64,000 nt of DNA from contig NZ_JAQGKQ010000081.1 of the NCBI RefSeq assembly GCF_028290025.1, positions 32,347 to 96,346 of the forward strand. The letters are read 5' to 3'. The notes beneath the pieces are model-generated. The model was not told the DNA's origin. It saw only the letters and a list, made by a program, of their open reading frames with translations, and searched no databases. Origin of the DNA: Cypionkella sp. (GTDB lineage Bacteria > Pseudomonadota > Alphaproteobacteria > Rhodobacterales > Rhodobacteraceae). Shown piece after piece: positions 55,833-63,420 of this stretch. The position numbers and the translations under genes were made by a program. The stretch's first letter is position 1, and the number at the start of each line of letters is the position of its first letter.

Positions 55833-56375
55833 GTGGAAAAGCACCTTACTCATATTGCATTGTTCGCAGCACTGATCGCAGTGCTCGGGCTGGTACCGAA
55901 GATTGACCTCGCCTCGGGCGTGCCGATCACCGCGCAATCTTTGGGGATCATGCTGTGCGGCACCGTGCTTGGGGCCAAACGTGGCGCTCTCGCCGTACTG
56001 CTGTTTCTCGCGCTGACTTTGGCTGGATTGCCGCTGCTGTCAGGCGGACGCGGTGGCTTGGGCGTGCTGGCCTCGCCCACCTCAGGCTATGTGATAGGCT
56101 TCCCGATCGCCGCCTTCGTTACCGGCATGATCGTGGAGAACTGGCGCGCTCCAATCCTGCCTGTCGCCATCATCGCCGCATTCTTGGGCGGACTTGTGCT
56201 GCTCAACACCATCGGCATCCTTGGCATGGCCTATGTTTTGGACAAAAACTTGGCCGAGGCAAGCCTGCTCGCCCTGCCCTTCCTGATCGGTGATCTGATC
56301 AAATCCGTGCTGGCGGGCTTCATCACCCAAGCCATCGCCCGAATGCGCCCCGATGCGCTGCTGTCGCGCAGCTAA
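55833..56375 (+). CDS. bioY: Biotin-binding S component BioY
   Basis: 180 residues, six helices. Family motifs: PITAQSLGIMLCGTVLGAKR, LPLLSGGRGGLGVLASPTSG and VIGFPIAAFVTG. BioY alone binds biotin with high affinity. GTG start at 55833 after AGAGAG. The 109-bp space to bioN has no BioR-type site that I can see. The stop overlaps the end of the convergent LysR gene by 4 bases. Confidence 0.93.
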   Translation: MEKHLTHIALFAALIAVLGLVPKIDLASGVPITAQSLGIMLCGTVLGAKRGALAVLLFLALTLAGLPLLSGGRGGLGVLASPTSGYVIGFPIAAFVTGMIVENWRAPILPVAIIAAFLGGLVLLNTIGILGMAYVLDKNLAEASLLALPFLIGDLIKSVLAGFITQAIARMRPDALLSRS

Positions 56376-57277
56376 ACCCCGCGAAACTGCCGCAACGCCT
56401 GCAGCACAATCGCGAAAGCGGGCGAGGGCTGCCGCCGACTTGGGTAATACAAATGAAACCCCGGCCGCAGCGGCGACCAATCCAGCAATACCTGCACCAA
56501 ACGCCCCTCTGCGATCAGCCCCGCCACCAATCCCTCGGGCAAGGATGCAAGTCCCAAGCCGTCCAACGCCGCCTGTTGCATCATCGCGGTCGTGTTGAAA
56601 ATCCCGCGCCCCTTTGGCCGCACAATGAGCTCCTGACCGTCCTTCATAAAACTCCACGGATATAGCCCACCCGAACTTGGCAACCGCAGCATCACCGCGT
56701 CATGCGCCAACAAGTCCTGCGGCACCGCAGGCACGCCGTGCACCGCAAGATACCCCGGTGACGCTACAATCGCTTGCCTCGAATCCGGGCCGATCCGCAG
56801 CGCGATCATATCCTGATCGACCTGATGCCCAAGCCGCACCCCTGCATCGAACCGTGCCGCCACGATATCGGTCAGCCGATAATCATCAATGATTTCAAGA
56901 TCAATATCAGGATATTCCGCCATAACCCCCCGCAAAGCCGGCCACAAAATCGCCTGCGATGCGTATTCAACCGAGTTGATCCGCACCTTGCCAGCGGGTG
57001 TTGCTCGCAGCGCCGTCAGACTGCTCAGTTCCGCCTCAATATCCTCAAACATCGGCCCGAGCTTGTCGATCAAACGCTGTCCAGCCTCGGTCGGTGCAAG
57101 GCTGCGCGTGGTCCGCGACAACAGCCGCAATCCCAAACGCTCCTCCAGCATCCGCACCGTATAGCTTATCGCCGATTGTGACACCCCCAACCCCGCCGCC
57201 GCCTTGGTAAAACTGCCCGCCCGCGCCACCGCAATAAATGCCCGCAGATCGCTTAAATTGTCTTTCGGCAGAGCCAT
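56372..57277 (-). CDS. LysR-family transcriptional regulator, divergent to an OYE gene
   Basis: 301 residues. HTH: LRAFIAVARAGSFTKAAAGL, then GVSQSAISYTVRMLEERLG. The remainder is the LysR substrate domain (HDAVMLRLPSSGGLYPWSFM). It is close in style to regulators that activate adjacent reductases. The start is 109 bases from the divergent flavin reductase gene at 57386, so that gene is the probable target. Inducer unknown. Confidence 0.88.
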   Translation of the reverse strand: MALPKDNLSDLRAFIAVARAGSFTKAAAGLGVSQSAISYTVRMLEERLGLRLLSRTTRSLAPTEAGQRLIDKLGPMFEDIEAELSSLTALRATPAGKVRINSVEYASQAILWPALRGVMAEYPDIDLEIIDDYRLTDIVAARFDAGVRLGHQVDQDMIALRIGPDSRQAIVASPGYLAVHGVPAVPQDLLAHDAVMLRLPSSGGLYPWSFMKDGQELIVRPKGRGIFNTTAMMQQAALDGLGLASLPEGLVAGLIAEGRLVQVLLDWSPLRPGFHLYYPSRRQPSPAFAIVLQALRQFRGV

Positions 57278-57385
57278 TCAGAAACCCCATTTCTAATCGC
57301 ATCCAATATTCAACAGCTAATCGGCAAAACCTCCGGCGTCTATATCGGCGTCAACAAACCACACCAATCACCGCACGAGGTTCCA

Positions 57386-58476
57386 ATGCTAGACACCCGC
57401 GAAAACCTGTTCTCCGCCACAACCTTTGCTGGCCTGCTGCTGCGCAATCGCATTGCGATGTCGCCGATGACCACTTGGGCCGCCAACAGCGATCTGACAA
57501 TTTCAGATGCCGAAGCCGCCATTACCGCCGCAGAGTCGGCGGCGTCGGTCTGGTGATCACCGGTTGCGCCCATGTCTTGCCAAACGGTATGGGGTTCACC
57601 GATGAGTTCTCCGCCGCCGACGACAGCTATGTGGAAAGCCTGAGGAAACTCGCCACGGCCGCGAAAAGTGGCGGCGCGCCTGCGATCCTGCAACTGTTCC
57701 ATGCAGGCGTCAGAGCCTTGCCAGAGCTTATTCCAAACCGCGATGTGATCGCTGCCAGCGCCATCCCTGCCGCTTCCACGATGTTTTTCCCGGCCCAAAC
57801 ACCGCGCGCAATGACCGAGCCTGAAATCCACGACATTATCGCAGCCTTCGGCCAAGCCACTCGCCGCGCCATTGAGGCTGGTTTTGACGGCATCGAACTG
57901 CACGGCGCGCATGGCTTCCTGATGCAGAACTTCTTCTCAGCCGCCACCAATCAACGCCAAGATCAATGGGGCGGCTCGCCCGACAACCGTATGCGTTTTG
58001 CGATTGCTGTGGTGGCAGAGGTCAAGCGCGTGATCGCCAGCCACACCGACCGCCCGTTCGCGCTCGGCTACCGCATTTCAGCCGAAGAACCCGGCGACAA
58101 CGGCTACCGCATTGCCGACAGCCTTGCGCTGCTTGATTACCTGATCGACGCGGGCATCGACTATATCCATACCTCGCTTGGCAATGTGCTGACCGACTGC
58201 CCGATGGACGAACCAAACGGCCCGACCATCGCTGCCCGCTATGTGACCCATACCGCTGGCCGCATCCCGGTGATCGCCGCAGGCAGCCTGTGCACGCCGG
58301 ATCAAGCGAGCCAAGCTTTGGCGCTGGGACTATCGGTCGTTGCGCTCGGTCAAGGGCTGGTGATGAACCCCGATTGGGTCGAACTCGCACTTTCGGGCCG
58401 CGAAGCGGAATTGCGACCAGGCTCGATACGCAACGGATTACCGCCCTCGCCATTCCGCAAAAGCTTTGGGCGGTGA
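57386..58476 (+). pseudogene. NADH:flavin oxidoreductase (old yellow enzyme), frameshifted
   Basis: ATG 57386 has GAGG upstream and opens a typical OYE start (TTFAGLLLRNRIAMSPMTTW, then SDLTISDAEAA), but that frame stops at about 57560. The rest of the enzyme (HYRRRVGGVGLVITGCAHVL, ELHGAHGFLMQNFFSAATNQ, GSPDNRMRF, YIHTSLGNVL) lies one base out of frame. A single-base deletion close to 57520 explains this exactly, giving about 364 residues when corrected. FMN- and substrate-binding residues (HGAHG) remain. Either recent inactivation or a sequence error. Confidence 0.85.
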
Positions 58477-58704
58477 TTGACGCGGCAGAGGGCTGGTTCA
58501 GGCTGGCCCACCGCGCCCCCTAACAAAGCACCTCTGACCACAGCGAAAGTGCGTTTCATCTAGACCGAGTGCGGGGTCAAACGCATCGGCACTCGCGCTC
58601 AGACCGTTTTGTTTCGCAGGACACAGGCCGCGCAGCATTCCTTGCTCACGTTATCAAATGATGCCACTGTGGCTATGAGTTGCATAAGTAAAAGGTGGAA
58701 AAGC

Positions 58705-59451
58705 GTGTTCAATCAAGCTCTGGGGCTGAAATATTCTAAGTTTTTCAAAGCGATGCACCGCGATATGCTTTTCGACTGGTATATGGAAATCGGCTGCCGG
58801 CGGGGACGTTCGTTCGCACCAGTGCGCGGCAAGACCATCGCGGTGGACCCCTATTTTCAAGTTGAGGGCGACATCATCGGCGTAAAACCCGTTATGCACG
58901 TGTTTCAGGCCACCAGCGACGATTTTTTTGCCTCAAAATTTCTGACACTGAACAAAATCAAGCTGAGCGTCAGCTTCATTGATGGTATGCACCTGTTCGA
59001 ATTTTTGCTGCGCGATTTTATGAACACCGAAGCCAGCAGTGACGCCGATGGCGTGATCATGCTGCATGATTGCATTCCCTATAACTCGGAAATGACCACA
59101 CGAGACCTCGACAACCTGCCAAAGGGCGCTTGGACTGGCGACGTCTGGAAGCTGATCCCGATCCTGAAAAAGTACCGGCCAGATTTGACGGTGACAGTGG
59201 TCGATTGCAACCCGTCCGGTTTGGTGATGATCACAAATCTATCGCCAAAAAGCACGGTATTGCGCAGCAAATATCAAGCGATCTGCAAAGAATACACCGA
59301 TGTCACGATTGAAGATTTTGGCATCCAAAAGTTCGGCGACAGCTTGAATATGGTCAGCGCCGCCGCCGTCGCCGAAGCCGGTTTTCCGATGTTCAAAGCG
59401 GTCGAAATCGACCCGGTAACATTTGTGAAGCCAGCTTGGATCACTCCGTAA
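58705..59451 (+). CDS. Methyltransferase-like protein (class I SAM fold)
   Basis: 248 residues from GTG 58705, which has AAAGGTGG six bases upstream. YMEIGCRRGRSFAPV resembles the SAM-binding motif I, with SFIDGMHLFEFLLRDF and GVIMLHDCIPYNSEMTTRDL following as in Methyltransf_24 proteins often found in surface-polysaccharide loci. The gene is visibly richer in A+T than its neighbours, which hints at acquisition. An imperfect 12-bp hairpin follows at 59464. Substrate unknown. Confidence 0.75.
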   Translation: MFNQALGLKYSKFFKAMHRDMLFDWYMEIGCRRGRSFAPVRGKTIAVDPYFQVEGDIIGVKPVMHVFQATSDDFFASKFLTLNKIKLSVSFIDGMHLFEFLLRDFMNTEASSDADGVIMLHDCIPYNSEMTTRDLDNLPKGAWTGDVWKLIPILKKYRPDLTVTVVDCNPSGLVMITNLSPKSTVLRSKYQAICKEYTDVTIEDFGIQKFGDSLNMVSAAAVAEAGFPMFKAVEIDPVTFVKPAWITP

Positions 59452-59463
59452 ATCCATTCGCGC

Positions 59464-59492
59464 CATTGGTCGCGCGTTTAGCGCGGCCAATG
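59464..59492 (+). terminator. Hairpin after the methyltransferase-like gene
   Basis: CATTGGTCGCGC / GCGCGGCCAATG, 12 bp with one G.U pair and a 5-base loop, 12 bases after the stop. No T-run, so termination is uncertain. Confidence 0.5.
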
Positions 59493-59611
59493 ATAGTCGC
59501 GGGCGACCGCGGCAGGATAGAAGAACACGAGTGCCGGAAATTGTCCGCAAAACCAAACTGTCAACGTCATAAGATGTTGCAGCAACTTAGCGCGCTTTCC
59601 GCACGGAAACC

Positions 59612-59683
59612 TTAACGATTTCCTAATGTACCCTTGCTAACGCATTGATTCTATTGGGACCTAAAGTTGTCCACCCGTGGACA
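59612..59683 (+). repeat. Three-part intergenic element, copy 3
   Basis: TTAA-N7-CCTAAT (59612-59627), CATTGA at 59643 (offset 31) and a perfect TGTCCACC/CGTGGACA-type palindrome at 59668-59683 (offset 56). It lies between convergent genes and ends 4 bases before the thiolase stop. Compare copies at 23498 and 39812. Confidence 0.6.
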
Positions 59684-59687
59684 CGCC

Positions 59688-60773
59688 TCATCGCTCCACC
59701 AACAAAGCCGTGCCAATCCCCCCAGCGGCCGCAATCGCAGCCAAGCCAATCCCGGCTTTCAATTCATAAAACAACCGCACCGCCAGCACTGCCCCCGAAG
59801 CCCCAATCGGATGCCCGCGCGCCAGCGCCCCACCCCCCACATTGATCCGGGCAACCGCCAACCCAGCCCCGGCCACGCAAGCCATCGCCTGCACCGCATA
59901 AGCCTCCATAATCTCCGCGACCGCGACCTTGTCCACCGAAACCCCAGCCCGATCGAGCACCGCCCGGATCGCCGCAACCGGAGCCAACCCCGGCTCCACC
60001 GGATCGCCCCCCAGCGTCACCCCGCCCAGTATCCGCAACCCTCGCCCCAATTGAAAATCCGCAGCAATCTTATCCGACACCACCAAAACAAACGCCGCCG
60101 CATCCGCCGCCACCGCAGCATTCGCCGCCGTAATTGACCCGCAAACCACCTTCGCCCGCGCAGCCACCGCCAAACTCAAACCCCGCGCAAACGCATCCCG
60201 CCCCTGCCCCGCAACCTCAACGATCTCGCCTTGCCAAACCCGCGCCTTGGCGTGACTACCCACCGCCCAAGCATCCTGCGAGTGGCGCGAAATCCCCAAC
60301 CTTTCCGCCAAACCAAACGCCGCCTCCGCCATCGCCGGATCACGGTCGCCCCAAGGCGTGAACCGCGCCTGATCATAGGCCACCGCCGGCCCGCCATCAG
60401 GATCGGTCCAAAGCCGCAACGGCCTGCGCGAGTAACTCTCCACCCCACCCGCGATCACCACATCGGCAGCACCCGAATCCACCAACGCCCGCGCCAGCAA
60501 AATCGCATCCAACCCCCCCGCGCATTGCCGGTCCACCGATAGCCCCGCCACACGCTCGGGCAGCCCAGCCGCCAAGGCCACCCGTCGCGCCGGATTGCCC
60601 CCCGCGCCCAAAGCGTTCGAGCAGATCAACTCATCAATCTGCCAGGCCGAAACCCCCGCCGCCTCCAAGAGCGCCTGCACCACGGGCGCGCCCAAATCCT
60701 CAATCTCGAGCTTCGCAAACGCCCCACCCCGAGGCACCACCGCCGTCCGCTTCGCGGCGAGAATAACGCTCAA
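59688..60773 (-). CDS. Thiolase-family protein lacking one catalytic cysteine
   Basis: 361 residues from a TTG start whose TTGA overlaps the preceding stop. The nucleophile cysteine is present in SVDRQCAGGLDAI and the histidine in ARGHPIGASGA. The third catalytic residue, the cysteine of the usual C-x-G-G-G near the C-terminus, is replaced by alanine (GLAAIAAAGGIGTALLVE). Normal biosynthetic or degradative thiolase chemistry is therefore doubtful; it may be a sterol-carrier-like or ketoacyl-condensing variant. Cotranscribed with an acyl-adenylating enzyme. Confidence 0.82.
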   Translation of the reverse strand: MSVILAAKRTAVVPRGGAFAKLEIEDLGAPVVQALLEAAGVSAWQIDELICSNALGAGGNPARRVALAAGLPERVAGLSVDRQCAGGLDAILLARALVDSGAADVVIAGGVESYSRRPLRLWTDPDGGPAVAYDQARFTPWGDRDPAMAEAAFGLAERLGISRHSQDAWAVGSHAKARVWQGEIVEVAGQGRDAFARGLSLAVAARAKVVCGSITAANAAVAADAAAFVLVVSDKIAADFQLGRGLRILGGVTLGGDPVEPGLAPVAAIRAVLDRAGVSVDKVAVAEIMEAYAVQAMACVAGAGLAVARINVGGGALARGHPIGASGAVLAVRLFYELKAGIGLAAIAAAGGIGTALLVER

Positions 60774-61840
60774 ACCGCCACCTCGCGCGCCAATCGCACC
60801 AAATCGGTTTTGCCAGAGGCCAGCAGCGGCCATTCCCTCACCCAGATCGCCGCCTTTGGTGCCACCAACGATCCCAATCGCACCCGACATGCCGTCAAAA
60901 TCGCAACCTCTGCCGCCGCATCCCCGAGCAAAACCGCCACCATCACCGCGCCCCGCAATGCATCGCGACGCGGCAGCACCGCCACCCGTGCCACCCCCGG
61001 CAGCCCTGCGATGAAGCTCTCAATTTCTTCGGGAAACACGTTTTGATCGGCCACCGTTACCATCCGCCCCGCCCGACCCGACAGATACAGATAGCCGGCT
61101 TCCAGCCGCCCCATTTCCCCCACCGACAGCCAGCCCGCATCCCAAACAGCACCCCCGGCATCGACGCCCGCATAGCCTTGAAACAGATATGGTGAGCGCA
61201 CCCAAATCTGCCCCGCGCGCACGTCCACCTCAACCCCCGGATAAACCGAACCCACCGAATCCTCAGGCGCATCCGGCCCAGCCAGCGTGATAAAACTCGC
61301 CTCCGCCGCGCCATAAAACTCTCGGATATCCGCTCCCGCCAAGGCCGTCCGCAGCTTCGCGTCCAGCTTCGAACCGCCGACCAAAATCAACCCCTGCGCC
61401 TGCCAACCGGCCTCGACCAATAGCCTAAGTTGCGCAGGTGTCGCGTAAGTCACCGCCGCTCCCGCCAGCGCCAAAACCTGTCGATCCGGCCGCATTCCGC
61501 CCAAAAGTTGCACGGTGGCACCCAGATGCAGCGCCTCCAACGCGCCATACAACGCCAGCGAATGCACCAGATCGCCCAGCACCGCGACGCGAACACCCGG
61601 CCCGATGCCAAACAGTCCGGCGTTGACCGCAAAGCTGGCAATCCACGACTCCATACTGCGCAAAATCCGCCGAGGCGCACCGGATGACCCCGAGGTCAGC
61701 GTCTCAAACACACCATGACCCACCGGCTGCGGCCCCACCCCGCCAATCCGAAACGCCCGCCCCGGCACAGCCAGAGCATGACGCAAACTCCGGTCATCGC
61801 CCACAACCTTAGCCTCAGGATGCCACCTGAACAATTTCAT
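60770..61840 (-). CDS. Compact AMP-forming acyl-CoA ligase-like protein
   Basis: 356 residues, much shorter than the usual 500-550. Adenylation motifs are present: LTSGSSGAPRRI (phosphate loop), REFYGAAEAS (motif A5), GEMGRLEAGYLYLSGRAGRM and the catalytic lysine in LASGKTDLVRL. The N-terminal subdomain before the phosphate loop is reduced to about 47 residues. The start codon is supplied by dispersed repeat copy H. It is coupled to the variant thiolase, so the two probably act on the same acyl group. Confidence 0.8.
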   Translation of the reverse strand: MKLFRWHPEAKVVGDDRSLRHALAVPGRAFRIGGVGPQPVGHGVFETLTSGSSGAPRRILRSMESWIASFAVNAGLFGIGPGVRVAVLGDLVHSLALYGALEALHLGATVQLLGGMRPDRQVLALAGAAVTYATPAQLRLLVEAGWQAQGLILVGGSKLDAKLRTALAGADIREFYGAAEASFITLAGPDAPEDSVGSVYPGVEVDVRAGQIWVRSPYLFQGYAGVDAGGAVWDAGWLSVGEMGRLEAGYLYLSGRAGRMVTVADQNVFPEEIESFIAGLPGVARVAVLPRRDALRGAVMVAVLLGDAAAEVAILTACRVRLGSLVAPKAAIWVREWPLLASGKTDLVRLAREVAV

Positions 61841-61872
61841 CTGTCCCTAATTATCCCCGCGCGGCGCGCCCC
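61838..61872 (-). repeat. Dispersed intergenic repeat, copy H
   Basis: Minus strand CGCGGGGATAATTAGGGACA followed by GATGAAA. The ATG of the repeat is the start codon of the acyl-CoA ligase-like gene. Confidence 0.5.
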
Positions 61873-61878
61873 TACGCC

Positions 61879-62316
61879 CTATCGCTTCAGAACCGATGCC
61901 ATCCGCCGCAACGCGAGCAAATAGCCCTCGGTGCCAAACCCGGCGATCACCCCATCCGCCCGCCCCGACACGTAGGAATGGTGCCGAAACGCCTCGCGCT
62001 GATGAATGTTTGAGATGTGCACCTCTAACACCACCCCCTCAAACACCTTTAGCGCATCCAATATCGCCACCGAGGTGTGCGAATAAGCTCCTGGATTGAT
62101 GATAATCCCTGCCGCCACGCCGCGCGCGCTTTGAATCCAATCCACCAACTGACCCTCGTGGTTGGATTGCATAGCTTCCAGCGTCAGCCCCAATTCAAGC
62201 GCCAAACCATTCAGCGCCGCGACCACATCGGCCAGAGTTTCTTGCCCGTAAACTTCAGGCTGACGCAGGCCCAGCATGTTCAAGTTGGGACCATTGATAA
62301 CGAAAATCGGCTTCAT
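61879..62316 (-). CDS. aroQ: 3-dehydroquinate dehydratase, type II
   Basis: 145 residues, the normal AroQ length, catalysing trans-dehydration in the shikimate pathway. [20 protein letters not shown] includes the catalytic tyrosine loop; [14 protein letters not shown] and [17 protein letters not shown] hold the substrate-binding residues and histidine. ATG 62316 is nine bases after AAGG; two earlier in-frame ATGs are less well placed. Confidence 0.94.
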   Translation of the reverse strand: MKPIFVINGPNLNMLGLRQPEVYGQETLADVVAALNGLALELGLTLEAMQSNHEGQLVDWIQSARGVAAGIIINPGAYSHTSVAILDALKVFEGVVLEVHISNIHQREAFRHHSYVSGRADGVIAGFGTEGYLLALRRMASVLKR

Positions 62317-62374
62317 TGCAGGCATCCTTGCGATATTTTCCAAGCTTTATCGTATCTGCCTCGCCGCCGCACAG

Positions 62375-62405
62375 AAAAAACGCGCCTCCCGTGGGGGGAG
62401 GCGCG
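62375..62405 (-). terminator. Rho-independent terminator of metF
   Basis: Perfect 10-bp stem CGCGCCTCCC / GGGAGGCGCG, 5-base loop, followed on the minus strand by TTTTTT (62375-62380). It separates metF from aroQ. Confidence 0.9.
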
Positions 62406-62453
62406 CGAGGGGGTCGCCGGTCCGCAGACCTACCGTCAGGGAGACGTTAACGT

Positions 62454-63332
62454 TTAAGCGACCTTTTCGAGTGCAATTTGCGGCGAAAGCTCGGGCGCGA
62501 TACCCAAGGCACGCACCACTTCGCGCGTAAGTTCCGGACGGTTGAGGGTATAAAAGTGCAGATCCTGCACGCCATCCTCAATCAGACGGCTGCACAACGT
62601 TGTGCATTGCGTAAGCGCCAGCAAATCTTCGCGCCCATCGCGCTTGGCCATCGCAAAACCTTCGTCCAGCCGTTGCGGCACGCTGGTGCCACAGCGCGCG
62701 GCGAATTTCTTGGTGCCCTCCCATGACTGAATGGGCAAAATCCCCGGAATGATCGGCGCGTCGATCCCGGCTTTTGCGCAGGCATCACGGAACCTAAAGA
62801 ACGTATCAGCCTCAAAGAAAAACTGTGTGATGGCACTGCTGGCCCCGGCATCAATCTTGCGCTTAAGCCACGTCACATCGGCAAGCTTGTCAGCAGCACT
62901 TGGGTGTGGCTCGGGGTAAGCGCCAACCCGGATCTTGAACTTTCCGGTTTTCGCCAAGGCTTCGACCAGTTCTACCGACGAGGTGAAACCATCGGGATGC
63001 GGCGTAAACCGATCCGCACCTTTGGGGGCATCGCCGCGCAAGGCGACAATCTCGGTCACACCTACCTCAGCGTAAGCCTCTGCAATTTCGAGGGTTTCGG
63101 CGCGGGTCGCAGCAACGCAAGTCAGATGCGCCGCCACATTCAACCCGTAATTACGCTTGATCGTGGCGACCGCCTCATGCGTCAATTTGCGGGTGGTGCC
63201 GCCCGCACCATAAGTGACGCTGACGAAGTCTGGTTGCATTGGGGCCAGCACCTGCACGGTTTCCCACAACTTGAATGAGGCATCCAACGATTGCGGGGGG
63301 AAAAATTCGAACGAGATACGCGGTGCAGACAT
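62454..63332 (-). CDS. metF: 5,10-methylenetetrahydrofolate reductase
   Basis: 292 residues, FAD-dependent enzyme that makes 5-methyl-THF for methionine synthesis. Motifs: RISFEFFPPQSLDAS (active-site Glu), SVTYGAGGTTR, HLTCVAATR, ALRGDAPKG and ITQFFFEADTFFRF. Divergent from a LysR gene that matches MetR, 88 bp away, with its own terminator downstream. Confidence 0.95.
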   Translation of the reverse strand: MSAPRISFEFFPPQSLDASFKLWETVQVLAPMQPDFVSVTYGAGGTTRKLTHEAVATIKRNYGLNVAAHLTCVAATRAETLEIAEAYAEVGVTEIVALRGDAPKGADRFTPHPDGFTSSVELVEALAKTGKFKIRVGAYPEPHPSAADKLADVTWLKRKIDAGASSAITQFFFEADTFFRFRDACAKAGIDAPIIPGILPIQSWEGTKKFAARCGTSVPQRLDEGFAMAKRDGREDLLALTQCTTLCSRLIEDGVQDLHFYTLNRPELTREVVRALGIAPELSPQIALEKVA

Positions 63333-63377
63333 CTGTAGGCTCCTTTTGCTTGCCTCTTTGTCTCACCTTCGGCAAGT

Positions 63378-63390
63378 TGAGGCCAATTCA
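63378..63390. promoter_or_regulatory. Candidate MetR box
   Basis: TGAG-GCCAA-TTCA differs from the MetR consensus TGAA-N5-TTCA at one base and lies midway between the divergent metF and metR starts. Confidence 0.5.
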
Positions 63391-63420
63391 TATTTTTCAC
63401 CATAAACATGAGTATCGCGC

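Noticed and set aside
57238..57520. N-terminal extension of the OYE frame upstream of the deletion
   Set aside because: The residues are not protein-like, while the neighbouring frame from ATG 57386 matches the OYE start; the extension results from the frameshift.
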